Shown here in pieces: positions 18,666 through 27,472 of a stretch of DNA of 64,000 bases. The notes beneath the pieces are model-generated. The model was not told where the DNA came from. It saw only the letters and a program-made list of their open reading frames with translations, and searched no databases. The stretch is from a virus, in IMG/VR virus record IMGVR_UViG_3300035698_020047, positions 18,081-82,080 of that record; one strand, 5' to 3'. The number at the start of each line of letters is the position of its first letter. Position 1 is the first letter of the stretch. A program made the translations under genes and the position numbers.

Positions 18666-19052
18666 ATGCTTAATTATTTTGGATATAATCCGCCGTTCTT
18701 CGGTGGGCATCAAAATGTGATGTCCAGGCAAGCTGGAGATCGTTTGATTCAGAACGATGTCTTGCAGCTGCTTCTAACAGTGCCTGGCGAACGCGTTATG
18801 CGGCCAACTTGGGGAACGCTTATTAAGCCATCGATATTCGATACTATCGATGAAGGTTCTATAAATGCATTGCGAGAAAATATCGCAATAGCGCTTTCGA
18901 CATATGAGACCAGAGTCAATCTCGATATTAGCATTACTACCGAACAAGAGGGAACGGTATTGCGGATTCGTTTGTTCGGTGAATATACGAACGAGCCCAA
19001 TCATACATTCGAGGATGAATTGTTGCTGCCCATAATACGGGCGGAGAGTTAA
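18666..19052 (+). CDS. Baseplate wedge protein gp25-like
   Basis: 128 residues. The pattern IQNDVLQLLLTVPGERVMRPTWG, then LRENIAIALSTYETRV and the beta ending TVLRIRLFG, is the GPW/gp25 signature; the conserved EPR-like motif is GERVMRP here. gp25 links the wedge to the first sheath ring and nucleates sheath assembly. Its length is normal for the family. It is followed one base later by the gp6-like wedge gene, the conserved gp25-gp6 pair. Confidence 0.9.
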   Translation: MLNYFGYNPPFFGGHQNVMSRQAGDRLIQNDVLQLLLTVPGERVMRPTWGTLIKPSIFDTIDEGSINALRENIAIALSTYETRVNLDISITTEQEGTVLRIRLFGEYTNEPNHTFEDELLLPIIRAES

Positions 19053-19053
19053 T

Positions 19054-20655
19054 ATGGCCGATACGACCGACACGACCGACACGACTGAACCCACACTATT
19101 TGACCTACCTGTCGATCCAGATGAGTTCAGCGTATTGCTGCCACCATCGGAGCTGCGGAAGATAGATTTTAGCGCACTAGAATTTGCAACGGCTCGGCGT
19201 GCGTTGGTAGAGTACATTAAGACATACTTCCCCAATGATTTTAACGACTTTATGAGCAATAATGGCGTTATGATGCTGGTAGAATTGCTGTCGTATCTGA
19301 CAGCAGTTATGAGTTTGCGAAGTGATTTGCTGGCGAACCAGAGTACCCTCCCAACGGCCACCAGTGAAGATGCGGTGGCCAATCATCTAGCACTTATTGG
19401 GCAGTCGATTTCAAGAGCAACACCAGCGATTGTTGACATTGAATGTGCGGTTGGTAGTCCGGTTAGCGCCGATATCAACATTCCACCTGGCCAACAATTC
19501 ACAATAAGTGGTGATGATGGGAGCGATATAACTTACGAGTTATTCAAATCCCCGACTAACCTTACTGGTAGTATAACTATTCCGTCGAGTAAACGCGGGA
19601 TTATAGGATATGGCGTAGAAGGTAGGTCGGACTCACTCACTGTTATAAGTAACGGGAACGCTGATCAGAAGATTACTATAAATATAGACGACGATGCTTT
19701 AGAGCAGCCGATTAGGGTTGAAGTCACTAATTCTGGTATTGTTGAAGAGTGGAATCAGATAGATCACATAGAACGAGCCATCGCTACCGATAAAGCATAT
19801 GAGGTAAGATTTTTTGAAGACAGAATGGAATTTGTTTTCGGGAATGGCATTACTGGTTCGATCCCGCCGGCAGGCACGCGAATCAGTATGGCATATAGGC
19901 TTGGTGGCGGCTCGCGTGGTAGGATTGGTGCTGGAGTGATAGATGAACAGAGATCGCTTACGCCAGAATTCCCATATACCGCCGCAGTACCTGTAAGTTT
20001 CAGGAATGTGACCCCTAGCTCGGGTGGTGTTGATAAAGAATCATTAACTGAAGCAAAGAGGCGAGCGCCGCTTGATTTTGCGACGCATGACTCTATTGTC
20101 ACTGAATCTGACTATGCTCAGACGGTAGCTTCGTTTAACCATCCAGTTTTTGGCACTATTGCGAAGGCAGTGGCAACTATTCGCACTAGCTTAAACACAA
20201 ACCTTGTTGAGATATATGTGCTCGCCGAAGGGCCCGATGGTCCAGTAGCACCCAGTGAGGGGCTGAAGCGATCTGTACAAAGTCAGGTAAATGAATTGAA
20301 TGTGCTGACTGACCATGTTTCGGTCTTAGATGCACAAATACAGGCGGTTGATATCAATGCCACGGTCGTAGTGAGCCGCAGTTCTGATGCGTCGGTTGTT
20401 GAAATCAAGGTTGAGCAAGCCATCAGCGACTTCTTCAATATTAAGAATTGGGATTTGGGCGAAGCGTTGTTTGTTTCTCAATTGTACGATGCGATGGTGC
20501 AAGTAGACGGAGTCAAGTACGTAGACATCTTCGACCCTGTCGATAACATATTGGCTACTGGGAAAGTGGATAGCTCCGACCCCGGAGTTGACATTAATGA
20601 ATTGATAGTACTCGGCAATACTGAGATTAAATACTATTATGAAGTGGCACGATAG
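19054..20655 (+). CDS. Baseplate wedge protein gp6-like (gpJ family)
   Basis: 533 residues, ribosome site GGAGAG. The N-terminus has a DTTDTTDTTE repeat followed by IDFSALEFATARRALVEYIKTYFPNDFNDF, the usual entry to gp6/gpJ proteins. GIPPAGTRISMAYRLGGGSRG (about 270) and ITESDYAQTV (about 350) match the baseplate J fold. gp6 rings form the wedge core that transmits the contraction signal. The gene ends against a convergent reverse-strand methyltransferase gene, one base away. Confidence 0.88.
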   Translation: MADTTDTTDTTEPTLFDLPVDPDEFSVLLPPSELRKIDFSALEFATARRALVEYIKTYFPNDFNDFMSNNGVMMLVELLSYLTAVMSLRSDLLANQSTLPTATSEDAVANHLALIGQSISRATPAIVDIECAVGSPVSADINIPPGQQFTISGDDGSDITYELFKSPTNLTGSITIPSSKRGIIGYGVEGRSDSLTVISNGNADQKITINIDDDALEQPIRVEVTNSGIVEEWNQIDHIERAIATDKAYEVRFFEDRMEFVFGNGITGSIPPAGTRISMAYRLGGGSRGRIGAGVIDEQRSLTPEFPYTAAVPVSFRNVTPSSGGVDKESLTEAKRRAPLDFATHDSIVTESDYAQTVASFNHPVFGTIAKAVATIRTSLNTNLVEIYVLAEGPDGPVAPSEGLKRSVQSQVNELNVLTDHVSVLDAQIQAVDINATVVVSRSSDASVVEIKVEQAISDFFNIKNWDLGEALFVSQLYDAMVQVDGVKYVDIFDPVDNILATGKVDSSDPGVDINELIVLGNTEIKYYYEVAR

Positions 20656-20656
20656 C

Positions 20657-21397
20657 TCACAAGGCTGCTAGCTGGTCCATTATGATTTTGTGGTAATTGG
20701 GACTCAATTCAACACCTAAATAATGACGGCCCTCTCTCCCAGCAGCGATTAGACTCGAGCCGCTGCCGGCGAAGGGATCGAACACACACCCATCGGGTCT
20801 ACACATTGCTTTCACCCAGATGCGTAATAACTCTACTGGCATTTGGGTGGCGATCCCATCAACTCTGGCTTTGTGCGTTCCGGCTATGCGTTTGAATGTG
20901 AATACATCATTTGGGCATTTCCCCCTTGAATCCGCTCGTTTGTCATTATAAGCCAGTTGCCTAGCTGAAGGCACAGCTACAGACCCCGCGTCGAAGAAGA
21001 ATTTCTTGTTTTTGACGTATCGTAGGATATGGGTTTTACTACAGGTGAACCTTTTCCGCGTGTCGAGGTTCCCGCTTTGGCCGAATTGGTAGTGCCATAC
21101 AATCCAGTTTGCACGTGTCAGTCCCAATTCTTTACGACACAGCACATCGATATCCGATACGTGCTTGTCGCTGATACAAATTAGGAGATTACCTTCGCTG
21201 TCGAGCAATCTCTTGCATTCGCTTATCCACGATTTACACCAAGCCAAATAATCATCTTCTGGTCGGTCATCGTTGTAACTATCATATTGGAAGCCGATGT
21301 TAAATGGCGGGTCAGCGATGATTAAATCCGCAAAGGGAGCCTTTACGTTCTGCATCCACTTTAAGCTATCGCCCTGTATGCAAGTGTCGATTTTCAT
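20657..21397 (-). CDS. DNA methyltransferase (beta-class N6-adenine/N4-cytosine type)
   Basis: 246 residues. The catalytic DPPF motif (IIADPPFNIGF, about residue 28) comes first and the SAM-binding FAGSGSS motif (about 218) near the end, the order of beta-class amino-methyltransferases such as CcrM relatives. The protein would methylate an exocyclic amine in a specific DNA site, protecting phage DNA from restriction or marking it for packaging or transcription. No restriction partner lies next to it. The start overlaps the upstream reverse gene's stop by four bases (ATGA), so the two form an operon. Confidence 0.85.
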   Translation of the reverse strand: MKIDTCIQGDSLKWMQNVKAPFADLIIADPPFNIGFQYDSYNDDRPEDDYLAWCKSWISECKRLLDSEGNLLICISDKHVSDIDVLCRKELGLTRANWIVWHYQFGQSGNLDTRKRFTCSKTHILRYVKNKKFFFDAGSVAVPSARQLAYNDKRADSRGKCPNDVFTFKRIAGTHKARVDGIATQMPVELLRIWVKAMCRPDGCVFDPFAGSGSSLIAAGREGRHYLGVELSPNYHKIIMDQLAAL

Positions 21398-21681
21398 ACT
21401 TTTAACTCTTGGTCTAAACGGCCCTTGAAATAACGTGCCATATCAACCAACAGCCGCGTCAATTGATATGTGTTGCCCTTGTTGTATATTATCGGCTGCT
21501 TCGATTCTGGGTCTATTAATACGGCAAAGGCTAACTTAACTCCCCCGTCTTCTAGCTTCTTTTCGAAATCGCCTATGAAGGATTCCGCTCTTTTTTGGTC
21601 TTCGGTTACTTCGGGTTCTGCTTGATTTTCTGTATTTTTAGATGTAGCTTGATCTTGAGGTTCATCTATGATTTCAGACAT
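21394..21681 (-). CDS. Small acidic protein upstream of the methyltransferase
   Basis: 95 residues from the ATG at 21681 (MSEIIDEPQDQ), chosen because AGGAG lies eight bases upstream on the reverse strand. The first 35 residues are acidic and disordered; the rest holds a small alpha/beta core (VKLAFAVLIDPESKQPIIYNKG, then LTRLLVDMARYFK). No family is recognised. It is translationally coupled to the methyltransferase and may be its partner. Its 5' end overlaps the start of the forward gene at 21668 by 14 bases, head to head. Confidence 0.6.
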   Translation of the reverse strand: MSEIIDEPQDQATSKNTENQAEPEVTEDQKRAESFIGDFEKKLEDGGVKLAFAVLIDPESKQPIIYNKGNTYQLTRLLVDMARYFKGRLDQELKV

Positions 21682-22306
21682 CGCAAAGTCTCCTGACGAT
21701 ATTAAGGTTTGGAAGGTCTTTAAATACTGCGAGGATGCATTTGGGAAAATGGGTATTAATGTAGCATTCCCAAAGCATACCGACCCTAAAAAGACGTATA
21801 AATGGCGGTACCTTGTTAAGTTTGTTGAGAAACTTGATGAGTTAAATGCATCGAATGAGACTGCGATGCTGCTGGTAAGGGCGGTCGCGAAATATGCGGA
21901 TGTCCATAAACAGCGGCACAAAGGATTGTCGTTGCTGATGTCTGATAAGGTCTTGGAAGCGTGTTGTGTGTCTATCGAAAAAGATAACGCGTCGGATTAT
22001 AAATTATTGGAAAGGATTGAAGTAGATAATACGTTGGTATGCGGCAATGACTTAATGCATAAATCAAATAAACGTGGACTGCCAGATATCATAAGATGGC
22101 ACATGCAGGGGTCAATCTCAGAAGTATATATGGCTCTATCCAGGCGATGTTATGAGGCGATGTTAAAATTAGATAAAATAGAGAGATCTATGCTGCCAAG
22201 CGGCAAAGAATTGATAGCGGCCAGGGCGAAGCTATTTCGGAGTGTGCGGCTAAAACACCAAGCGAAATTGGCTATGGGTGATGATTGGAGAGATGTTTTT
22301 AACTAA
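21668..22306 (+). CDS. Uncharacterised helical protein upstream of UvsW-like helicase
   Basis: 212 residues, ATG with GAGG about eight bases upstream. The protein is mostly helical and basic (YKWRYLVKFVEKLDELNAS, AKYADVHKQRHKG), ending RLKHQAKLAMGDDWRDVFN. I do not recognise the family. It overlaps the helicase gene by TAATG, so the two products are probably made together and may act in the same replication or recombination step. The ribosome site lies inside the coding region of the divergent gene at 21394-21681. Confidence 0.6.
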   Translation: MISDIAKSPDDIKVWKVFKYCEDAFGKMGINVAFPKHTDPKKTYKWRYLVKFVEKLDELNASNETAMLLVRAVAKYADVHKQRHKGLSLLMSDKVLEACCVSIEKDNASDYKLLERIEVDNTLVCGNDLMHKSNKRGLPDIIRWHMQGSISEVYMALSRRCYEAMLKLDKIERSMLPSGKELIAARAKLFRSVRLKHQAKLAMGDDWRDVFN

Positions 22307-23838
22307 TGCTAGCTAGGATAGTTGACAATAAATGGGTTTATATTGAGCAGATCACTGTCCCTGAGAGTGATCTAATTGATGCTAAGCTAAGTGTGAAGCA
22401 TCCGCGTGCACAGTATATCGATTCGGCAGGCTTTTTTGATGGGGTGTTTCACAAATTCAACAAATACCACAATAGGTTGGCGCGGCCGCTATTGACTGAG
22501 CTGACTAAAATATGTAAGGGGTATGGTATGCCCTTTACCATAGCTGATGATCGTCCTCCGCTTCCGGGAGTTCAAGAATCAATAATAACACCTGATCTCT
22601 TAGCGGGCGTTAAGCTCTACGACTATCAACTCGAAGCAATCAGATCTGTCATACACAATGAAGTTGGTATAATCTCGGCTAACACCGGGAGCGGCAAGAC
22701 AGAGATCATGTCTGGGATCGTCAAAGTTGTGAACCGCCCGACTGTCATACTTTGTGATATGACAATTATCGTCGATCAAATTAAAGAGCGGTTAGAACTT
22801 AGAGAGGCCACTAAAGAAGTTGGTATGTTCTATGCTGGCAAGCGCCCAAATGGTCAGCAGGTAATAGTCGGCTCATTCCAATCCCTTATTATTCCGACCG
22901 CGCCGAAGAAGCTCGAGAAAGACACGCCCGAGTCATATAGGCTAAAATGTAGGGCATTCAATACGAGACGCAAGAATGCTAGGAACCTACGTACCATCAT
23001 AGGAAAATGCGACTTATTATTAGTCGATGAATGCGATATTGCTACTAGCAAACGATGGAAGCAACTGTTTTGGCATTGGTTCAAGGGGCGCAGGAGATAC
23101 GGGTTTTCAGGCACCCCATTCGACGACGCCAAGCCTGTTGAAAACTTGGTGCTAAAAGAGCATCTTGGCTCTATTATATTCCACGTCCCCAGGGAAGAAG
23201 TCGAGAAGAATAAGAGAATAATACCGGTATCATATACCTCCATAGCGTTCGGCGACGAAACGATGATCAGAGACAAGGCCGCCTATGACATCGCTATGAA
23301 GGAGCAGATGATAGAAAATGTGTCATTCCATAAGCTAGTCGCCACTATAGCAACCCGCACAACCAAGGACCCATCATATGGCACGCTAATATTGGTAGAA
23401 AGCCAGCCACTTGGTTATGCTTTGGAATCTATGATAGAGGGGTCCAAATTCATATGCGGCGATCACCGTATGAAGGAACGTAAAAAGGCGATCGCGGCGT
23501 TTGAGAGCCGGGAATGTCAGGTTCTTATTGGAGGTAAGATCATTAAACGCGGCCTTGATCTTCAAGGTGGCTGCGAGAGTTTGATTATTGCTACCGGCGG
23601 TAAGCTTGCATCTGATTTTGGCCAGAAGATAGGCAGAGCTGTGAGAGTTAATGAAAGAGGCTTCGCGCAGATCTATGATTTCTTTTTCCTAGGAAACCAT
23701 TATCTGTACGGACACTCGAGGAAACGGTTGAAGACGATAGTCGCAATGGAGTATCCAGCTAAGGTTGTTTTTAAAAACGGTGTAGTAGAAGCCGGTAAAT
23801 TCATAAGGTCAAGGTTTAGGCGGCCAAGACCAAAATAG
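22306..23838 (+). CDS. SF2 DNA helicase, UvsW-like
   Basis: 510 residues. Helicase motifs appear in order: the Q-like YDYQLEAI (about 105), Walker A ANTGSGKTE (about 125-133), DEx box VDECD (about 242), SGTP (motif III), and C-terminal motifs KRGLDLQG and QKIGRAVR (motif VI). The SF2 layout with a ~95-residue N-terminal domain fits phage T4 UvsW, which unwinds R-loops and branched DNA and switches replication from origin- to recombination-dependent. A T4-like repair helicase is the likeliest identity; an XPB-type helicase is an alternative. Confidence 0.8.
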   Translation: MLARIVDNKWVYIEQITVPESDLIDAKLSVKHPRAQYIDSAGFFDGVFHKFNKYHNRLARPLLTELTKICKGYGMPFTIADDRPPLPGVQESIITPDLLAGVKLYDYQLEAIRSVIHNEVGIISANTGSGKTEIMSGIVKVVNRPTVILCDMTIIVDQIKERLELREATKEVGMFYAGKRPNGQQVIVGSFQSLIIPTAPKKLEKDTPESYRLKCRAFNTRRKNARNLRTIIGKCDLLLVDECDIATSKRWKQLFWHWFKGRRRYGFSGTPFDDAKPVENLVLKEHLGSIIFHVPREEVEKNKRIIPVSYTSIAFGDETMIRDKAAYDIAMKEQMIENVSFHKLVATIATRTTKDPSYGTLILVESQPLGYALESMIEGSKFICGDHRMKERKKAIAAFESRECQVLIGGKIIKRGLDLQGGCESLIIATGGKLASDFGQKIGRAVRVNERGFAQIYDFFFLGNHYLYGHSRKRLKTIVAMEYPAKVVFKNGVVEAGKFIRSRFRRPRPK

Positions 23839-23840
23839 GC

Positions 23841-24014
23841 ATGAATATGGAAGAACCAGAGTACAGTGAATGGGTGTGTTACATAATGGGGTCGCGACCT
23901 GGCGACGAGCTTGCAACCAAGTTCCGGTCAATGGTGGGGCGGGTACCGAATCGGTTCCGGAGATGGATGCAAAAGATCTTCTTCGAAGCGTATTGGGTGA
24001 AGGAACCAATGTAG
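23841..24014 (+). CDS. Small uncharacterised protein
   Basis: 57 residues (MNMEEPEYSEWV...), starting three bases after the helicase stop. It is basic and Trp/Arg-rich in its second half (RFRRWMQKIFFEAYWVKEP) with one Cys. There is no strong ribosome site, but the tight spacing to the helicase suggests coupled translation. No family is recognised. The ~120 bases after it contain no gene I can support apart from the candidate promoter before the sigma gene. Confidence 0.4.
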   Translation: MNMEEPEYSEWVCYIMGSRPGDELATKFRSMVGRVPNRFRRWMQKIFFEAYWVKEPM

Positions 24015-24091
24015 CACCTGAGATGCATTGCGAAGAGTAACGTTACTTTCGTTCATTTCAATTGGGGCAGTGAAATTCCATTTCTGCATAA

Positions 24092-24099
24092 TATAAATG
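24092..24099 (+). promoter_or_regulatory. TATAAATG box ahead of the sigma-factor gene
   Basis: TATAAATG, one base from the T4 late promoter core TATAAATA, 36 bases before the start at 24136. Candidate promoter only. Confidence 0.3.
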
Positions 24100-24135
24100 T
24101 GAGAGACTACCTATCTTACGAGTATATAATTTACA

Positions 24136-24999
24136 ATGGATATTCCGGAGGTAACCACATTCCCGACGCCGCAAGTACCGGATAAGAAATTATATTTCGA
24201 CAACAATAAGGTTGAAGATCTTATGCTGCGGTACAGGTGGACGGCTTGCACTGATCAAGCTCTTCGCGATAAGATCATGGTCAACACCGAAGAGCTAATT
24301 CGCCAGATAATACGCGCACACAATCTGCATAGAATATATCCAGGCCAAGAAGAATCGGCGTTTATGGATCTATTCCAAACCGCGTGGGTACAAATAGAAC
24401 GAACTCTTTACAAGTATAAGGCCCGCGTCCATTGTGCAGCGTGCTACAATATAGTGCGTCCAATGGATTCGTGCGTGTATGATCCTCCTATTATTAACTA
24501 TGATATGATCACACCATCTGATGTGATCCGCAATAAATTAACATGTGCCAAGTGCGGGAAAATTCCGAAGAAGATTATTTATCGCGGATGCTCAAAGATA
24601 TTCAATATGTGGAGCCAAGTCGCACGCACTGTAATATTGGCACATATTAAGAAAGAAACCCGCGACCATAAGAATTCTGACGCATATCGTAGCCATCTCG
24701 ACAATAAGCGGGTGCCCAAAAGTGACGATGCATTATTGCGATTCTTAGCAGAAGTAAAAGAAGTATGCAAATATAATGAGAATTATGTAACCATCGTCGA
24801 TGCACTAGAATATATTTCTAAGACCGATAGCCGGCCTTATGAAGGTATAATTGGAAAACTGGTGCGGTTGTCTGGGCGATCTAGAGCACAGGTTGCGAGT
24901 TTCCTGAGGATGATAAGACTAAGAAGCACAGAGTTCTCAGACTCTCCGATCAACGATCGGAGCCAGAAACTCTGTGCGGTGGCTAAAGAGGATGAATAA
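24136..24999 (+). CDS. Sigma factor, gp55-like, with inserted zinc ribbon
   Basis: 287 residues. QEESAFMDLFQTAWVQIERTLYKYK (about 71-95) is a sigma-70 region 2.1-2.2 helix pair, the core-RNA-polymerase-binding surface. SKIFNMWSQVARTVILAHIKKE (about 153-174) matches region 2.3-2.4, which melts and reads the -10 element. Between them lies an insert with CAAC (C100, C103) and CAKC (C137, C140), a zinc-ribbon pattern I do not know from other sigma factors. The C-terminal third is helical with KLVRLSGRSRAQVASFLRMIR, a possible region-4-like helix. It could direct host polymerase to phage late promoters as T4 gp55 does. It overlaps the next start (TAATG). Confidence 0.7.
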   Translation: MDIPEVTTFPTPQVPDKKLYFDNNKVEDLMLRYRWTACTDQALRDKIMVNTEELIRQIIRAHNLHRIYPGQEESAFMDLFQTAWVQIERTLYKYKARVHCAACYNIVRPMDSCVYDPPIINYDMITPSDVIRNKLTCAKCGKIPKKIIYRGCSKIFNMWSQVARTVILAHIKKETRDHKNSDAYRSHLDNKRVPKSDDALLRFLAEVKEVCKYNENYVTIVDALEYISKTDSRPYEGIIGKLVRLSGRSRAQVASFLRMIRLRSTEFSDSPINDRSQKLCAVAKEDE

Positions 25000-25925
25000 T
25001 GCTGTCATCTGATGAATTTGCCAAGAATTTGGCTGGGATTTTGTCGCTCAATTTGAAGACGCTAATTAGTGATGAGGCTGCGGCAGCAGTCACTGGCGTC
25101 GAATATCTTGGTGGAGGGCGGGTCAAGGTTACTACAAGCGAAGACAGCGATATTCTTAGTTATTATATGATATGCTCGGGTGCTGAAATGGAAGAGGAGG
25201 AGCAGCGAGCTCCCCTTGAACCTGAAGGTGACTTTGGGCCTGGGCTTGAGGGTGGCGAGCCCATTGAATCGATTCAAAAGCCCGATGAAGTTATTGCTGA
25301 GACGCAGCCGCAGGGCGTGGGTGAGAGGATAGATCGTAAACTTCGTCCTCCGAAAGTTACTCCAGTTACTAAGAATCCGGCTGAAAAGACGCCTAGACGC
25401 TCAGCCGATAACGACCCCAGAAAGACCGCAGCCGGTCGTAAGGCTATTAAGAAAGCCAAAAGGCATCCCAAAGAGAGTCTGTCGAAATTTATTGACAATG
25501 CATTGACTAGCGACCGAAAACGGATTGCCGAATTAGCATCACATATCGATCCTATCTTAGAGTCCCGGACGATTAAATCTGTTATTGGGACGAGCGATGA
25601 TAGTGAAAAATTGGCCGAAATCGGCGATATAATCCATAATGTTTGGTCTGAGAAATTCATTGAAAAACATATTGGAATTGCTAACTCCAGGAGTGGAGAA
25701 TTGGCAATGTTCGATGAGTCGGCTAAAGTATTGGACGAATTGACTGAATGGGGTACTCACCTTTGTTGGATTGAGAGAATTAAAAAGTCGGACTATGTAA
25801 TATACAAAGTTTGCGCCGACACTACTCCAAGTAAAGCCTTTGTAGAATGCAGGAATGATCATAGTAGAGATCTAATTCTATCTGGTGACCGAGCAAATAT
25901 AATTCCAAAGATCTTCGGAGATTAA
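24999..25925 (+). CDS. Uncharacterised protein after the sigma factor
   Basis: 308 residues in three parts: a ~70-residue N-terminal fold (KNLAGILSLNLKTL...GGGRVKVTTSED), a disordered acidic and then Lys/Arg/Pro-rich linker (about 65-165, including RKAIKKAKRHPKESL), and a C-terminal ~140-residue domain with two Cys. No family is recognised. Its start overlaps the sigma gene stop, so a role in phage transcription or head assembly is possible. It runs into the acidic repeat gene with a two-base gap. Confidence 0.5.
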   Translation: MLSSDEFAKNLAGILSLNLKTLISDEAAAAVTGVEYLGGGRVKVTTSEDSDILSYYMICSGAEMEEEEQRAPLEPEGDFGPGLEGGEPIESIQKPDEVIAETQPQGVGERIDRKLRPPKVTPVTKNPAEKTPRRSADNDPRKTAAGRKAIKKAKRHPKESLSKFIDNALTSDRKRIAELASHIDPILESRTIKSVIGTSDDSEKLAEIGDIIHNVWSEKFIEKHIGIANSRSGELAMFDESAKVLDELTEWGTHLCWIERIKKSDYVIYKVCADTTPSKAFVECRNDHSRDLILSGDRANIIPKIFGD

Positions 25926-25927
25926 CG

Positions 25928-27418
25928 ATGAATGACGCAGATACCCGCCAAATTGCCATAATCGCTGAGATGATAGACCAAGAAGAGTTGGATGGTGCGC
26001 CAGACGCCGGGATTCCAGGCTTCGACGATGGGATTTCTGGACCTGCTCCGCTACCCGAGCCAGCTGACATGGCGTTTGGTGGCCCAGATGAAGTGGGCGC
26101 CCAAATATCATCTGAACCTATCACCATGAGCCGCGACTTCCTATATGAGCTGCTTAGGCTTACAAAGGAAAGAGCCGGCGGCCCGTGTGATACATGCGAG
26201 GAACCGCCGATTGATCCTGAGCTTGGAGAATCGGAACCCGCAATCGATGCGTTTGAAGCTGGCGAAGAGGCTGAAGGCGAAGAGGCTGAGGCTGCTGAAG
26301 AGTTTGGGGCTGAAGAGGCCGCAGGCGAAGAGGCCGCAGGCGAAGAGGCTGAAGGCGAAGAGGCTGAAGGCGAAGAGGCTGAAGGCGAAGAGGCTGAAGG
26401 CGACGATGAAGAAGTTGAAGTCGAAGAAGGTAAAAAGAAAAGACGGGCAATCAACGAAGCCGAGGGCGACGATGATGACACTGAGTCTGATGGCCCTCCG
26501 TCTGATGATACCGAAGAAGACGACACCGACGAAGAGGCCGACGACACCGACGACACTGAAGACACCGACGACGATGAAGGTGCCGAGGATGATACCGAAT
26601 CAGATGGCCCTCCGCCTGAATTAGCTGACTCGGATGAAGATGATACTGACTCGATTCCGTTTGAGCCTGGTGCAGAAGCTGGCGCAGAGATTGATGCGGA
26701 CGTAGATGATGTTGATCCGCCAGATGGTGGAGTCAATCATGCTGATATCGAAGAGATAGTCGACAAGCTCGTGGAATTATCGGCTGGCGACCAAACTCTT
26801 ACGATGCATGACTTACCTGAGATCGTGCAATGCTGCTTCCCAGATCCTGTTTCTGACGTAGGCATTGCCGATGAAGTTCCGATCGAAGAACCGCCGATGG
26901 ACGCTCCGATTGACGCTCCGATTGACGCTCCGATTGATGCTCCGATCGATGGCCCGATCGATGGCCCGCCCGAAGACATGGGTGGTGAAGAAGAAATGCC
27001 CGAAGCTCCGCCAGAAGACATAGGCGGCGAAGAAGAAGCTCCGCCCGAAGACATAGGCGGCGAAGAAGAAATGCCCGAAGATTTGCCATTTGAATCTATG
27101 AAGCCTGTTGATGAGATGAAAGTCATAGATGAAAAATTGGCTAAGAAAATCGTTAACGAATCAGCGGTTTTAGCTAAATCGATCGCTGGATTTGCCAAGA
27201 AGATGAAGATTAATGTTGCGATGAAACCCGCTAAGAGTGAGAATGGCGCCGAGTACTTGGGTGACGAAGAGTCATTCCCCAAGCTATGCGAGGCCATCAA
27301 TAAAACGTTGGCAACAATAAAAGAAGGCAAGAAGAAGGCGAATGTCGGTGCTATGAGCAAGTACTCGAGATGCTACCCGGTGAGCGGAGCCGGCCGCCTG
27401 TTCTACGTGTTCAAATAA
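25928..27418 (+). CDS. Large acidic repeat protein, possible head-core component
   Basis: 496 residues. Residues ~110-160 are almost pure EEAEG/EEAAG repeats, followed by Asp/Thr runs (DDTEDTDDDEGAED), then a short folded region (ADIEEIVDKLVELSAGDQTLTMHDLPEIVQCCFPD), IDAP and EDIGGEEE repeats, and a basic end (KPAKSENG...EGKKKANVG...CYPVSGAG). The two cysteines before PDP and the C-terminal positive tail contrast with the acidic body. Very acidic repeat proteins near head genes can be internal scaffold or DNA-interacting core proteins, but this is inference. It ends at a strong bidirectional terminator. Confidence 0.5.
   Translation: MNDADTRQIAIIAEMIDQEELDGAPDAGIPGFDDGISGPAPLPEPADMAFGGPDEVGAQISSEPITMSRDFLYELLRLTKERAGGPCDTCEEPPIDPELGESEPAIDAFEAGEEAEGEEAEAAEEFGAEEAAGEEAAGEEAEGEEAEGEEAEGEEAEGDDEEVEVEEGKKKRRAINEAEGDDDDTESDGPPSDDTEEDDTDEEADDTDDTEDTDDDEGAEDDTESDGPPPELADSDEDDTDSIPFEPGAEAGAEIDADVDDVDPPDGGVNHADIEEIVDKLVELSAGDQTLTMHDLPEIVQCCFPDPVSDVGIADEVPIEEPPMDAPIDAPIDAPIDAPIDGPIDGPPEDMGGEEEMPEAPPEDIGGEEEAPPEDIGGEEEMPEDLPFESMKPVDEMKVIDEKLAKKIVNESAVLAKSIAGFAKKMKINVAMKPAKSENGAEYLGDEESFPKLCEAINKTLATIKEGKKKANVGAMSKYSRCYPVSGAGRLFYVFK
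26309..26400 (+). repeat. 15-bp tandem repeat coding EEAEG
   Basis: Four exact copies of GGCGAAGAGGCTGAA (26339-26398) preceded by two diverged copies reading GCAGGCGAAGAGGCC-like. The unit is a multiple of three, so copy number changes keep the frame. It is likely to vary by slippage between related phages. Confidence 0.85.
26900..26968 (+). repeat. 12-bp tandem repeat coding IDAP/IDGP
   Basis: About six units of GACGCTCCGATT and its GATGGCCCGATC variant, encoding IDAP then IDGP. The frame is preserved. Confidence 0.8.
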
Positions 27419-27440
27419 TCCGAACCTGACCCCCACGCAC

Positions 27441-27472
27441 AATGAGGCCTCGTCTAACGGCGAGGCCTCATT
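27441..27472. terminator. Bidirectional hairpin terminator
   Basis: AATGAGGCCTCG / CGAGGCCTCATT, 12 bp perfect stem with an eight-base loop TCTAACGG, followed by TTGTTATATT on the forward side. It lies between the convergent acidic-protein and terminase genes, and the terminase stop codon falls inside the loop. Confidence 0.85.

Noticed and set aside
26145-26624. Lys/Arg-rich frame (+1 to the acidic repeat gene)
   Set aside because: It is the shifted reading of the EEAEG repeat and has no ribosome site.
26309-26968. CRISPR-like repeats
   Set aside because: The repeats are short, contiguous, in frame and code for acidic protein repeats; there are no spacers.
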